DNA of 64,000 bases from an uncultured Alphaproteobacteria bacterium (GCA_902555695.1 CACDTV010000003.1:1-64000); one strand, 5' to 3'; counted from the stretch's first letter, positions 16,597 to 25,879 are shown. The notes: generated by a model from the letters alone, not told the origin. Numbers and translations are program-made.

Positions 16597-17865
16597 GTGA
16601 AAAATCACAATTGGAAATCTAGTTATCTAAGCACTCTTCAATCTGAAATTGATAAAATTAAGGATGAAGGTCACTACAGAGTATTTAACAACATAGAAAG
16701 AAAAGCCGGACAGTATCCCAAAGCTACAAGACATAGTAATGGTCAAACCGAAGAGATTGATGTCTGGTGTTCAAATGATTACTTAGGCATGAGCCAGAAC
16801 AAAGAAGTTATTTCCGCAATGCAATCTGCTGCTGAAAAGTTAGGAGCGGGAAGCGGAGGAACAAGGAACATATCAGGTACTACTAATTTCCATATTCAAC
16901 TCGAAAAAGAAATCGCACTCTTACATAAAAAAGAAAGAGCTCTAGCATTTAATTCTGGATATAGTGCTAATGAGTCTGCACTAAAGTCTATTATATCTGC
17001 TTTTGATAATTGTTTAGTTTTAAGTGATGAACTAAATCACGCATCACTTATAGAAGGAATTCGTACAAGTAAAAAAGAAAAAGCTATTTATCGTCATAAT
17101 GATGTAAAACACCTAAAGGACATTCTAAAGGGAGTAGATTTTTCTCGACCAAAAATTATCGTCTTGGAGTCTGTCTATTCAATGGAAGCTGATTTTGCAC
17201 CACTAGAAGACATTATTCAGGTTGCACAGGATAATGGAGCATTAATATACTTAGATGAAGTTCATGCTGTAGGTTTATACGGTCCCAATGCAGCAGGTGT
17301 AGCAGATCAAAAAGGATTATCTGAGCATATTGATATTATCAATGGAACATTGGCAAAAGCATTTGGTCTAGCTGGAGGTTACATAGCCTCGACTGAGACA
17401 ATAATTGATTTTGTTAGAAGTTTTTCAAAAGGATTTATTTTCACAACATCCATGTGCCCAGCAGTAGCTGCTGGAAGTCTAGAGAGCATTAGACAAGTAA
17501 AGAAAAACGATGAAATTCGATCTTCATTCTTTGAGAACGTAGATTTTGTTAAAAAAGAACTACGAACCGCAGGTATTCCTTTTTTAGACTCAGGTTCACA
17601 TATAATCCCAGTATTAATTGGAGATAGCAAATTATGTAAAGAGATTAGTGATTTTCTTTTAAATGAGCACCAGGTTTATGTTCAGCCTATTAATTATCCA
17701 ACAGTCCCAAAAGGAACTGAGAGAATAAGAATAACTCCCACTCCATGTCATGATCCAGAGTCTACTGAAAAATTTGTAGAAGCTTTGAAAGATGCTTGGT
17801 TTAAATTTATGCCTCAGTTAGTTAAATTTGAAAATCAATTTACTAATAAAATCAAAGTAATTTAA
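16597..17865 (+). CDS. hemA: 5-aminolevulinate synthase
   Basis: PLP enzyme condensing glycine and succinyl-CoA to 5-aminolevulinate, the Shemin route used by alphaproteobacteria. Visible motifs: VWCSNDYLGMSQN, GAGSGGTRNISGT, FNSGYSANESAL, YLDEVHAVGLYG and the PLP lysine in NGTLAKAFGLAGGYI. Length 422 aa is close to the usual 400-410. It starts with GTG. It is the first committed heme gene and lies about 2 kb from the oppositely oriented hem operon. Confidence 0.95.
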   Translation: MKNHNWKSSYLSTLQSEIDKIKDEGHYRVFNNIERKAGQYPKATRHSNGQTEEIDVWCSNDYLGMSQNKEVISAMQSAAEKLGAGSGGTRNISGTTNFHIQLEKEIALLHKKERALAFNSGYSANESALKSIISAFDNCLVLSDELNHASLIEGIRTSKKEKAIYRHNDVKHLKDILKGVDFSRPKIIVLESVYSMEADFAPLEDIIQVAQDNGALIYLDEVHAVGLYGPNAAGVADQKGLSEHIDIINGTLAKAFGLAGGYIASTETIIDFVRSFSKGFIFTTSMCPAVAAGSLESIRQVKKNDEIRSSFFENVDFVKKELRTAGIPFLDSGSHIIPVLIGDSKLCKEISDFLLNEHQVYVQPINYPTVPKGTERIRITPTPCHDPESTEKFVEALKDAWFKFMPQLVKFENQFTNKIKVI

Positions 17866-17909
17866 ACGCCTTATTTGATCAATCTATACATTTGTTATAA
17901 AACATACTA

Positions 17910-18773
17910 ATGAGAGTCATTGCGTTTTATAGTTTCTTTAACGTATCCAATCCCAGATTATTAAAAGAGAGGTTAAATTTACACTTTCTTTTAAAACAAA
18001 TAAAAGGTTCGATTATTGTCAGTGAGGAAGGTTTAAATGGTACAATAGCAGTCTCTTCAAAATTAGAAAAAAAAATTATCGACTATTTAATGTCTTTAGG
18101 AGTCACTAAAGAAAATATAAAAATATCAGACTTTAATGGCCAAAGAATTTTTAACGAGTTTAAAATCAAACTTAAAAAGGAAATAGTTACATCTGATTTT
18201 GGATTAAAAATTTCAGACATTAAAAAATCTAAATTTATTGAACCAAGTGATTGGGATAAATTTGCTAATGATAAAAATGTAGAAATTCTTGATACAAGAA
18301 ATGATTATGAATTTAAAATTGGTCATTATAAAAATGCTATCAACCCTAAAATTGAAACATTTAAAGATTTCAAAAATTATATAAAGAATAACAAAGAAAA
18401 ATTTCAGAATAAAAAAGTTGGTATTTATTGTACAGGTGGTATTAGATGTGAAAAAGCAGGACCTTTAATGGAAAAATATGGTATTGAGACATATCAACTT
18501 AAAGGAGGAATATTAAAATATTTTGAAACCACATCTGCTGACTCATGGAAGGGTGAGTGCTTTGTTTTTGACTACAGAGTATCTTTGAACAAGCAACTTT
18601 CTCAAGGTACGAGTAAGCTTTGTTACGGGTGTAACATGCCTTTAACTCCAAGAGAGAGAAAATCTCCTAAATATGAAGAGGGATATTCATGTTCCATCTG
18701 TTTTGATAATATGACAGAAAAAAAGAGACGTTCTCTCAAAGATAAGCGAGAACATTGGAAAAAAGTTCTTTAA
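17910..18773 (+). CDS. trhO: tRNA uridine 5-hydroxylase, TrhO/YceA rhodanese family
   Basis: Oxygen-dependent hydroxylation of U34 in certain tRNAs. The N-terminal domain (VIAFYSFFNV ... IIVSEEGLNGTIAV) is typical of UPF0176/TrhO. The central rhodanese domain carries the catalytic cysteine in YCTGGIRCEKA, and a C-terminal Zn-ribbon-like region has CYGCNMPLT and YSCSICF. Length 287 aa fits. It lies after hemA with a 44-base spacer; co-transcription is possible. Confidence 0.9.
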   Translation: MRVIAFYSFFNVSNPRLLKERLNLHFLLKQIKGSIIVSEEGLNGTIAVSSKLEKKIIDYLMSLGVTKENIKISDFNGQRIFNEFKIKLKKEIVTSDFGLKISDIKKSKFIEPSDWDKFANDKNVEILDTRNDYEFKIGHYKNAINPKIETFKDFKNYIKNNKEKFQNKKVGIYCTGGIRCEKAGPLMEKYGIETYQLKGGILKYFETTSADSWKGECFVFDYRVSLNKQLSQGTSKLCYGCNMPLTPRERKSPKYEEGYSCSICFDNMTEKKRRSLKDKREHWKKVL

Positions 18774-18791
18774 TTTCATTAAATATCAATG

Positions 18792-18819
18792 TTGACCAAA
18801 TTCAAAATTAGTTTAGTTT
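18792..18819 (+). promoter_or_regulatory. Candidate sigma-70-type promoter for rpmG
   Basis: TTGACC (18792-18797) is followed by TAGTTT (18814-18819) with 16 bases between. The rpmG ATG begins only 6 bases after the putative -10, so a transcript from here would be nearly leaderless. The -10 match is poor. Confidence 0.3.
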
Positions 18820-18825
18820 ACGCCA

Positions 18826-19020
18826 ATGGCTAAAAAGTCTACATACCAACTTAAACAGCTAATACCTGAAGAAAAACCTGAAACCGGCACAAAATATATT
18901 GTACGTAAACCCACTAAAGGATTGAAAGTTTCTGACAAACTTCGCCAGAGAAAGTATGACCCTGTTTTGAAACAGCATGTTTGGTTTGTAGAAAAGAAAA
19001 TGCCTCCTCATAGTAAATAA
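18826..19020 (+). CDS. rpmG: 50S ribosomal protein bL33
   Basis: A 64-residue basic protein matching bL33: TGTKYIVRKPTKG followed by KLRQRKYDPVLKQHVWFVEKKM, the counterpart of KLEFRKYDPVVRKHVLFKEAK. It lacks zinc-binding cysteines (C-minus form). It is a few residues longer at both ends than E. coli L33. The photolyase reading frame follows directly in the same frame after a single TAA. Confidence 0.85.
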   Translation: MAKKSTYQLKQLIPEEKPETGTKYIVRKPTKGLKVSDKLRQRKYDPVLKQHVWFVEKKMPPHSK

Positions 19021-19035
19021 TTTTGTTATTATTTT

Positions 19036-20445
19036 ATCATCGAAAATAGAACTTTATATTGGCTGAGAAGAGACTTTAGGATTACTGATAATCCCTGTCT
19101 GGAATTTATATCAAAACAAAAATCCCCAGCATTACTTGTTTATATTTATGATGACATTGAAAAGAAAGCCACTGGAGATGCTGGTCAATGGTGGTTAAAT
19201 AAAACTCTTCATTTGCATTCCAAGAATTTAGAACAAAAATTTAATGTAAAGCTTATTATCACTGATGGTGAAGCGAAAAAAAATCTCTCACACCTAATTG
19301 AAAAATACAAAATTTCATCATTAATTTGGAATAGGCTCTACTCAGACCAATCTATTAAAAGAGACACTGAGATAAAGAGTTTTTTTAAAAATAAAAATAT
19401 TCATGTTGAAACTTTTAATTCACACTTACTTAATGAGCCCTGGGAAATACAAAATAACTCCGGTCAGTTCTTTAAAGTTTTTACTCCTTATTGGAAAACT
19501 GCTTTTAAAGTTTATTTGAACAAGAAATTTTCTTACCAAAAAAATTCATTAATCAAATCATTTAAACACAATGAAAAAACTAAAATCGATTTTTTATCAA
19601 ATAGAAGTTGGTATGAGAAGTTTAATAATTATTGGAGTCCAGGAGAGGATGCAGCTTTGAAAAAAATTGAGACTTACATTTCTTCTCATATAGATAAATA
19701 TGATGTAAATAGAAATAGGCCTGATTTTGATCAAACATCAAGAATATCTCCTCACTTAAGATTTGGAGAGATATCCCCGCGGGTAATAGTTGAAAAAATC
19801 CAAAATTCAAAAAAATCTAATAATGCTGTAAATACTTATTTATCAGAAATTGGCTGGCGAGAATTTTCTTATACATTGTTGTATTATTCTGAAGATTTAT
19901 CAACTAAACCGATTAACCCAAAATTTAAAAAATTCCCATGGAGAAGTAGTAAAAAAGATTTTGCTTTATGGACTGAGGGTAAAACAGGCATACCTCTTGT
20001 AGACGCTGCAATGAGTCAAATTTATAAAGAGGGATGGATGCATAATAGGCTTAGAATGGTTGTTGGAAGTTTTCTTGTGAAAAATTTATTATTAAACTGG
20101 ACATTAGGTGAGCAGTATTTTCAAAAAAGTTTACTAGATTATGATGAAGCTAGTAATGCAGCTGGATGGCAGTGGATAGCAGGCTGTGGCGCAGATGCTT
20201 CCCCATATTTTCGTGTATTTAATCCTGTGCTTCAGTCAGAGAAGTTCGATCCACAGGCTCAATTTATCTTGAAGTATATTCCACAATTAAAAATATTTAA
20301 TTCATCAAAAACAGTATTTGAGCCATATTTAGATAAAAAATTATTAGATAGTTTAGTTAAAGAAAAAAAATATGTTAATCCAATCGTTGATTTGAAAGAG
20401 TCCCGCAACAGAGCACTTGATGCTTATCAACAAACGAAATCATAA
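19036..20445 (+). CDS. phr: Deoxyribodipyrimidine photolyase (no canonical start codon seen)
   Basis: FAD enzyme that splits UV-induced pyrimidine dimers with light. The track begins at an internal TTG, but the conserved N-terminus (RTLYWLRRDFRITDNPCLEF, then ALLVYIYDD) is encoded upstream in the same frame from about 19048. The C-terminal FAD domain shows SEIGWREFSYTLLYY, GIPLVDAAMSQIYKEGWMHNRLRM, and AGWQWIAGCGADASPYFRVFNPVLQSEKFDP. Between the rpmG stop and LYWLRRD there is no ATG, GTG or TTG in frame; I place the start at ATC 19036 as the best fit to normal length (469 aa). First gene of the lipid/photoprotection cluster. Confidence 0.85.
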   Translation: MIENRTLYWLRRDFRITDNPCLEFISKQKSPALLVYIYDDIEKKATGDAGQWWLNKTLHLHSKNLEQKFNVKLIITDGEAKKNLSHLIEKYKISSLIWNRLYSDQSIKRDTEIKSFFKNKNIHVETFNSHLLNEPWEIQNNSGQFFKVFTPYWKTAFKVYLNKKFSYQKNSLIKSFKHNEKTKIDFLSNRSWYEKFNNYWSPGEDAALKKIETYISSHIDKYDVNRNRPDFDQTSRISPHLRFGEISPRVIVEKIQNSKKSNNAVNTYLSEIGWREFSYTLLYYSEDLSTKPINPKFKKFPWRSSKKDFALWTEGKTGIPLVDAAMSQIYKEGWMHNRLRMVVGSFLVKNLLLNWTLGEQYFQKSLLDYDEASNAAGWQWIAGCGADASPYFRVFNPVLQSEKFDPQAQFILKYIPQLKIFNSSKTVFEPYLDKKLLDSLVKEKKYVNPIVDLKESRNRALDAYQQTKS

Positions 20446-21712
20446 TTTGAAAAAAAGCATAGCTATAATTGGATCTGGTATAGCGGGATTATCTACAGCA
20501 TATTTTTCACAAGAATATTTTGATGTAACACTATTTGAGAAAAATGATTATTTAGGTGGGCATGCAAATACAAGAGAAGTCAAAGATAGTAATGGAAATA
20601 CTATACCAATAGATACAGGTTTTATTGTCTACAATGAACTGACATACCCAAATTTAACAAAATTTTTTGATCTTCTCAAAGTCGAAACTGTTAATAGCAA
20701 TATGTCCTTTAGTTTTCTTAATGAGGAAAACAAATTCGAGTACGGGGGAGGAAGTTTAAGTTCATTATTTGCAGATCGTAAAAATTTTTTTAATTTAAAA
20801 TTCTACAAAATGTTAAAAGACATCATTATTTTTTATAAAGTTTATCAAAAAAAAAATATTACATCAGATATTTCAATTAGAGATTTTCTTAAAACAAAAA
20901 ATTACTCTGATGAATTTATTAATTTCCATCTTGTTCCTTTAATTTCAAGTATTTGGTCAACTCCCGATCAAGACTCTCTTAATCAGCCATTAAAAAGTAT
21001 TATTAATTTTTTTCAAAATCACAAATTGTTTAATTTCACGAATAGACCACAATGGAAAACAATAAGAAATGGTTCTAAACAATATATCAATTTATTAATT
21101 AAATCTGCAAAATTTAAAATCAAAAAGTCATGTAGAATTCAAAAAATTTCAAGAAATGACAAGATTGAAATTTTCTTTGAAGGAAAAAAATCTGTTTTTG
21201 ACATTATAATATTTGCATGTCCTCCCAACCATTTTTTTCCTCTTTTAGATAAAATACATCAGAAAGAGCATGAGGTTTTAAATGAATTTGATTTTCAAAA
21301 AAATTTAGCACAATTGCATCAAAATAACTCTCTTATGCCAACTCATTTAAAAGCTTGGTCAAGTTGGAATTTTCATACGAATTTAAATAATAAATGCACT
21401 TTAAGTTATTGGATGAATAAATTGCAACCACTAGAAACTAATGACAATTTCTTTGTCTCTTTAAATCAGGATCAAAATCAGAATCACTATCAAACAATTT
21501 ACGAACATCCAATATTCTCACCTAAAACTTTAAATGCCCAAAAAAATATTTCACAAATTCAAGGCTATGAGAATTCTTATTATGTTGGTAGTTATCTTGG
21601 CTATGGTTTTCATGAAGACGGTATTCAATCTGCTATAAAAGTTTGTAAAAGGTTAAATATTGATTTGAAGGAGTTTAAAAATGCGGATACATCAAGAGTG
21701 CAATGGAATTAA
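20420..21712 (+). CDS. FAD-dependent amine-oxidase-like oxidoreductase of CFA/DUF1365 cluster
   Basis: Flavoprotein with N-terminal dinucleotide motif IAIIGSGIAGLSTAYF, then FEKNDYLGGHANT and PIDTGFIVYNELTYPNL, ending in YVGSYLGYGFHEDGIQSAIKV. Proteins of this type are regularly encoded beside DUF1365 and a CFA-synthase-like enzyme and are thought to act on membrane fatty acids; in Rhodobacter related genes serve furan fatty acid formation. The start is ATG 20420 (overlapping phr by 26 bases) or TTG 20447. Substrate is an inference. Confidence 0.85.
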   Translation: MLINKRNHNLKKSIAIIGSGIAGLSTAYFSQEYFDVTLFEKNDYLGGHANTREVKDSNGNTIPIDTGFIVYNELTYPNLTKFFDLLKVETVNSNMSFSFLNEENKFEYGGGSLSSLFADRKNFFNLKFYKMLKDIIIFYKVYQKKNITSDISIRDFLKTKNYSDEFINFHLVPLISSIWSTPDQDSLNQPLKSIINFFQNHKLFNFTNRPQWKTIRNGSKQYINLLIKSAKFKIKKSCRIQKISRNDKIEIFFEGKKSVFDIIIFACPPNHFFPLLDKIHQKEHEVLNEFDFQKNLAQLHQNNSLMPTHLKAWSSWNFHTNLNNKCTLSYWMNKLQPLETNDNFFVSLNQDQNQNHYQTIYEHPIFSPKTLNAQKNISQIQGYENSYYVGSYLGYGFHEDGIQSAIKVCKRLNIDLKEFKNADTSRVQWN

Positions 21713-22455
21713 TTTCCTCTCATTGTTTTGGAATAGGTAAAATAATTCATAAAAGAACAATGGATACTGATAATTTTTTTCAATATAATGCACCTTACTT
21801 AAGTATAAATCTAAGTAACACAATAAATATCCATCCATTTATATCTCTAAATAGATTTAACTTTTTTTCAATTTTTTATAAACAGCACGGATTTAGAAAT
21901 AAAAAAAAGAGTTTATATGATTTTGCAAAAAATGTTGCTGAAAAACACAATATTAATTTTAATAGTATTCAATTTATATGTATCCCATCAATTGTTGGTT
22001 ATTCTTTTAATCCTATTAGCTTTTATTTATATCTTGATAGTAAAAATAAAGTTAAGTCGATCATATATGAAGTGAAAAATACATTTGGAGACCAAGTTCA
22101 TTATTTAACTTTGAACAAGTTTAAAGATAAAGAGTTTAAAAAAAATATGTATGTATCACCATTTATTGAAATGGACTGCACTTATAAGATTTCTTCAAAA
22201 AATAAAAGAAAAGACCATTTTTTTTGTAATATTAATCAATTTAACCTTAAAAAGGAGCAAATATTTTATGCCTCTATAGATTTAAATTTAAAAGAAATAA
22301 CTTTCTATAATTTTATTTTGTTTTTAATTTTAAATATTTTTGGGAGTGTAAAAACAATCACTCTTATTCACTATCAGGCAATCAAGCTTTTTTTTAAAAA
22401 AAGTAAATTCTTTAAATATTCCAATAGAATAAAAGATAATCTATACTTAGATTAA
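21703..22455 (+). CDS. DUF1365 family protein
   Basis: A 250-residue protein with the family's opening HCFGIGKIIHKRTMD and internal PSIVGYSFNPISFYLYLDSKNKVKSIIYEVKNTFGDQVHY, then KKNMYVSPFIEMDCTY. A C-terminal hydrophobic stretch (FILFLILNIFGSVK) may touch the membrane. Function unknown, but it is a constant companion of CFA-synthase-like enzymes. It overlaps the FAD gene by 10 bases and precedes the methyltransferase by 18, supporting one operon. Confidence 0.88.
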   Translation: MELISSHCFGIGKIIHKRTMDTDNFFQYNAPYLSINLSNTINIHPFISLNRFNFFSIFYKQHGFRNKKKSLYDFAKNVAEKHNINFNSIQFICIPSIVGYSFNPISFYLYLDSKNKVKSIIYEVKNTFGDQVHYLTLNKFKDKEFKKNMYVSPFIEMDCTYKISSKNKRKDHFFCNINQFNLKKEQIFYASIDLNLKEITFYNFILFLILNIFGSVKTITLIHYQAIKLFFKKSKFFKYSNRIKDNLYLD

Positions 22456-22473
22456 TTAAATTTAGGTAAAATC

Positions 22474-23643
22474 TTGTTTATTGATAGATATATAAAAAAA
22501 GTTTGTTCTAAAATCAGATATGGATCTTTGACTTTAAATGTTAAGGGTAAATCTTATGAGTTTTACGGTGAATTAGAAGGTCCTTCAGTGCATTTAACAA
22601 TTAGTAGTATCTCTATGATATGGGATTTGTATTTTCGTGGTTCAGTCGGGCTTGGTGAAGCTTATATAAAAAAGAAATTTGAAGCAGACGATTTAAGTAA
22701 ATTCTTAGAATTTGGCGCACTAAATGAAAGAGCTTTTGGTAACGAAATGAGTGGATCTAAGTTTTACAGATTTTTATCAAAAAAATATATGAATAAAACT
22801 AAAAACTCATTATTTCAGAGTAAAAAAAATATTCATGCTCACTATGATCTTGGTAACGACTTCTATTTGGAGTGGCTGGATGATACTTTAACCTATTCCT
22901 CAGGTTTTTTTAAAACAGGCTTGGAAACGTTATCCGAGGCACAAAAAAATAAATTTGAAAGTCTTATTGAGGGTAATGAGCCTAGACCAGGCGATCATGT
23001 TTTAGAAATTGGGTCTGGATGGGGAAGTTTTGCTTTTTATTTAATTTCAAAATTCCCTGATATCAAAATCGATACTTTAACTATCTCAAAGGAGCAATAC
23101 GAATTTGTAAAAACAAAAATTAGAGAACATCATTTAGAAAATAAGCTAAATGTCATATATAAAGATTACAGAGAACATCAAGGAGAATATTCTAGAATTT
23201 ACTCCATTGAAATGTTTGAAGCTGTTGGAATACAATATTGGCAAACTTATTTTGAAAAAATTAAAAACTTGTTAAAACCATCGGGAGTCTTTTCAATGCA
23301 AACTATTGTAATCTTTGAAGATTTCTTTGAGAGGTATACTCGAAAAATTGATTTTATTCAAAAATATATATTTCCTGGTGGAATGTTACCATCAGTAAAA
23401 GCTTTAGAAAAAATAGCTAACCAAAAAAAATTCGACTTCCAAATTAAAAATCAAATGGCGGATAGTTATTATCAAACACTTGAGATGTGGAGAAAAAATT
23501 TTAACAATAAATGGGATATAATAAAAAATTTAGGTTACTCTGAAGATTTCAAAAGAATGTGGAATTTTTACTTATCATATTGTTCAGGAGGTTTTAAGGC
23601 AAAAACTATTGATGTATATCAAATAGATTTTATCAATAAGTAA
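22474..23643 (+). CDS. cfa: Cyclopropane-fatty-acid-synthase-like SAM methyltransferase
   Basis: Transfers a methyl group from SAM onto unsaturated acyl chains of membrane phospholipids. The N-terminal helper domain is followed by NIHAHYDLGNDFYLEWLDDTLTYSSG, the SAM motif VLEIGSGWGSFAFYL, KEQYEFVKTKI and YSIEMFEAVG, ending SYCSGGFKAKTIDVYQ. It starts at TTG with an AGG about 9 bases upstream. Length 389 aa is normal. Whether the product is cyclopropane or a methylated furan-type acid cannot be told from sequence. Confidence 0.9.
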   Translation: MFIDRYIKKVCSKIRYGSLTLNVKGKSYEFYGELEGPSVHLTISSISMIWDLYFRGSVGLGEAYIKKKFEADDLSKFLEFGALNERAFGNEMSGSKFYRFLSKKYMNKTKNSLFQSKKNIHAHYDLGNDFYLEWLDDTLTYSSGFFKTGLETLSEAQKNKFESLIEGNEPRPGDHVLEIGSGWGSFAFYLISKFPDIKIDTLTISKEQYEFVKTKIREHHLENKLNVIYKDYREHQGEYSRIYSIEMFEAVGIQYWQTYFEKIKNLLKPSGVFSMQTIVIFEDFFERYTRKIDFIQKYIFPGGMLPSVKALEKIANQKKFDFQIKNQMADSYYQTLEMWRKNFNNKWDIIKNLGYSEDFKRMWNFYLSYCSGGFKAKTIDVYQIDFINK

Positions 23644-23694
23644 ATTAAATCTGTTAAAGATCTACTTTCATCAATGAGCGTATTGATTGTGTGT

Positions 23695-24219
23695 ATGAGA
23701 AATGTATTAATAGCGAGTATTTTATTAATATTTGTCAGTGGGTGCAATAACATGAAACTTGAAGACTTTGCCAACAAAAAACCAATATTTAAAATAGAAG
23801 AGTATTTTTTAGGAAAAACAACAGCTAGTGGTCTTTTTATTGATAGACTTGGAAAGGTAAGGCGACAATTTACTGTTGAAATGGAAGGTATTCAACAGGA
23901 AGATAATTTTATTCTCAATGAGACTTTCCTCTATGATGATGGAGAGGAAGAGTTCAGAAGATGGGAAATAAAAAAAACTGGTGAAAATACTTACGAAGGA
24001 ATTTCTGATGATATTATAGGTGTAGCTTTAGGTGAAAGTTCAGGTAATGCTTTAAATTGGCATTACACATTAAAACTCAAGTATGGTGATGGAATAATGA
24101 ATGTTAAATTTGATGATTGGATGATTATGCAAGATGAAAAAAATGTATTCAACAAAGCTACTATGAAAAAATTTGGTATTAGATTAGGAGATGTTTATTT
24201 ATTCTTCACTAAGCAGTAG
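23695..24219 (+). CDS. DUF3833 family lipoprotein
   Basis: Starts with a lipoprotein signal (NVLIASILLIFVSGC, lipobox VSGC), so it is anchored in a membrane facing the periplasm. I choose the ATG at 23695 because the track's longer start only adds residues ahead of the signal. The body matches DUF3833: IEEYFLGKTTASGLFIDRLGKVRRQF, DGEEEFRRWEI, GNALNWHYTLKL, FDDWMIMQDEKNVFNKATMKKFG. Function unknown; it is commonly found in this CFA/DUF1365 cluster. Converges with trcR, overlapping by 11 bases. Confidence 0.88.
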   Translation: MRNVLIASILLIFVSGCNNMKLEDFANKKPIFKIEEYFLGKTTASGLFIDRLGKVRRQFTVEMEGIQQEDNFILNETFLYDDGEEEFRRWEIKKTGENTYEGISDDIIGVALGESSGNALNWHYTLKLKYGDGIMNVKFDDWMIMQDEKNVFNKATMKKFGIRLGDVYLFFTKQ

Positions 24220-24793
24220 TAGACTGTAATTTTTCTGCCTTTTCTTTTGCTTTTCTCTCGCGTTCTGCTTTTCGCTGACCTTTTTCAACTAGTGCTTCGA
24301 GCTCTTCATAAGTGCATAAACCAAGATCAGTTGGGTTTCTAAATTCTGTAATTGGTTGAGATTGATTACCAGCCCTTATATTAGCAACAGTAGGCTTAGT
24401 AGAACTTGTAAGTTTAGCTATTTGTGTATCTGTTAGTATTTGTCCATACTCACGAATTAGCCAAGCTATAGCCTTAGGTCTTTCTTGTCTTACTGATAAT
24501 GGTAAGTATTTTTTTGTTTTAACGCTCGATTGAATGGACTCAGATTTTTTATTTTGCAATTGAAGTTCAAGTGAATGATCTCCCTCACAACGTTTAATCT
24601 CATCCATAGTTAATTGACCACTAGCTATAGGGTTTAATCCTTGCATACGATAAGCGTCCTCACCATCTGCAATACTTTGAACTTCTAGCTCATGTAATTG
24701 ACAGAATTGAGATATTTGGGAAAAACTTAATGCAGTATTGTCTACCAACCATACGGCCGTAGCTAAGGGCATTAAAGGTTTATTGTCAGACAT
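24209..24793 (-). CDS. trcR: Cell-cycle transcriptional regulator TrcR (DUF1013)
   Basis: Alphaproteobacterial DNA-binding regulator. The diagnostic N-terminus PLMPLATAVWLVDNTALSFSQISQFCQLHELEVQSIADGE is present, followed by GLNPIASGQLTMDEIKRCE and AIAWLIREYGQILTDTQIAKLTSSTKPTV, a helix-turn-helix-like second half. At 194 aa it is somewhat shorter than many homologues; the C-terminus is a Lys/Glu-rich helix. It follows rpmE by 15 bases in one operon, coupling ribosome-protein and cell-cycle expression. Confidence 0.92.
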   Translation of the reverse strand: MSDNKPLMPLATAVWLVDNTALSFSQISQFCQLHELEVQSIADGEDAYRMQGLNPIASGQLTMDEIKRCEGDHSLELQLQNKKSESIQSSVKTKKYLPLSVRQERPKAIAWLIREYGQILTDTQIAKLTSSTKPTVANIRAGNQSQPITEFRNPTDLGLCTYEELEALVEKGQRKAERERKAKEKAEKLQSTTA

Positions 24794-24808
24794 GGTCTTG
24801 TTAAAATA

Positions 24809-25030
24809 TTAAATATTAAATGACTTATATTTGTTTTTGAAACGTGCAACTCTTCCACCCGAGTCAACCATTTTTCCAGATCCTTGATTCCAAGCTGGAT
24901 GAGATAATGGGTCAATTTCAAGCTTCATAGTATCGCCAGCTTTACCCCAAGTAGATCTCGTCTTATATGTTGATCCGTCAGTACGTTCTACAGTAATTTC
25001 ATGGTAATCAGGATGTATTTTTTGTTTCAT
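24809..25030 (-). CDS. rpmE: 50S ribosomal protein bL31
   Basis: A 73-residue ribosomal protein beginning [20 protein letters not shown] and containing [32 protein letters not shown], characteristic of bL31. No Cys pair is present, so it is the zinc-free form typical of alphaproteobacteria. A promoter-like element lies just upstream, and trcR follows 15 bases downstream. Confidence 0.95.
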   Translation of the reverse strand: MKQKIHPDYHEITVERTDGSTYKTRSTWGKAGDTMKLEIDPLSHPAWNQGSGKMVDSGGRVARFKNKYKSFNI

Positions 25031-25039
25031 GGTTATGAG

Positions 25040-25068
25040 AAAATAGAGATCAAAGGTTAAAAAATCAA
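25040..25068 (-). promoter_or_regulatory. Candidate sigma-70 promoter for rpmE-trcR
   Basis: Read on the minus strand, TTGATT (25068-25063) and TATTTT (25045-25040) are separated by 17 bases, and the rpmE ATG begins 9 bases beyond the -10. It lies in the 46-base spacer after the suhB stop, the only free DNA available. Confidence 0.4.
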
Positions 25069-25076
25069 GTAAATAT

Positions 25077-25871
25077 TTATAGGCTTTTCAGCAATTCGCT
25101 GCTAATGGCTGCACTAGAGGCTATTAAACTTTCATCATTTAAGGGATCAAAAACATTACCTTTTTCATTTAGGCATATACCACCAGCCTCATTTACTAAA
25201 ATAATACCTGCTACGATATCCCAAAGATTTAATCTTAATGACCAAAATCCATCAAATTTTCCTGATGCCACATTCGCTAAATCAAGAGCTGAAGAACCAA
25301 GTATTCTGACACTTGTTTTCCTTTGAAGCGATCCTATTTGAGCAATTCCTTTTTCAAGAATATCTTCATGCTTGATTTGCACACCAGACGTAAACATACA
25401 TCCATCTAACTTATCTCTTTGGGAAACCCTGAGTCTTTGGTTGTTAATCCAAGATCCAGAACCCTTATGAGCCCAAAACAATTCATTCAAAATTGGGTTA
25501 TATGTAACACCAGCAATAATCTCTCCTTTTTGCATCAATCCAATGGTTACTGCAAAGTAACCATTTCCATGTATGAAATTTTTTGTTCCGTCAAGTGGGT
25601 CTGAGATAAACACAGGAGTATCACCTTTAAGCTTATCTAAATCTTCAGCACTAAAAGTCTCCTCGTCAATTTGAAGAAAATCAGGTCTATCTTTTCCCAA
25701 AGTATAACTGATAGTTTCAGATGCTCTAATATCTGCAGAGGATACAAAATCATTTTTATCTTTTTTAGAAATTTGAAGTTTCTCAAGCTCTCCAAAATCT
25801 CTTATTAAAGATTTAGCTGCATTCCTACATGCCTTTTCCATAACTACAATTACTGGTGGGACAATAGCCAT
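25077..25871 (-). CDS. suhB: Inositol-monophosphatase-family phosphatase (SuhB-like)
   Basis: Mg2+-dependent phosphatase. Motifs: [23 protein letters not shown] at the N-terminus, metal-site [36 protein letters not shown] and the C-terminal [25 protein letters not shown]. Length 264 aa is normal. It follows efp by 8 bases as the last gene of the tkt-gap-fba-efp-suhB string. The substrate may be inositol phosphate or a related sugar phosphate. Confidence 0.92.
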   Translation of the reverse strand: MAIVPPVIVVMEKACRNAAKSLIRDFGELEKLQISKKDKNDFVSSADIRASETISYTLGKDRPDFLQIDEETFSAEDLDKLKGDTPVFISDPLDGTKNFIHGNGYFAVTIGLMQKGEIIAGVTYNPILNELFWAHKGSGSWINNQRLRVSQRDKLDGCMFTSGVQIKHEDILEKGIAQIGSLQRKTSVRILGSSALDLANVASGKFDGFWSLRLNLWDIVAGIILVNEAGGICLNEKGNVFDPLNDESLIASSAAISSELLKSL

Positions 25872-25879
25872 AGAAAAAA

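Noticed and set aside
18826-20445. A natural rpmG-photolyase fusion through the TAA
   Set aside because: In frame but separated by a TAA, with no evidence for readthrough. Kept only as a possible explanation for the missing start.
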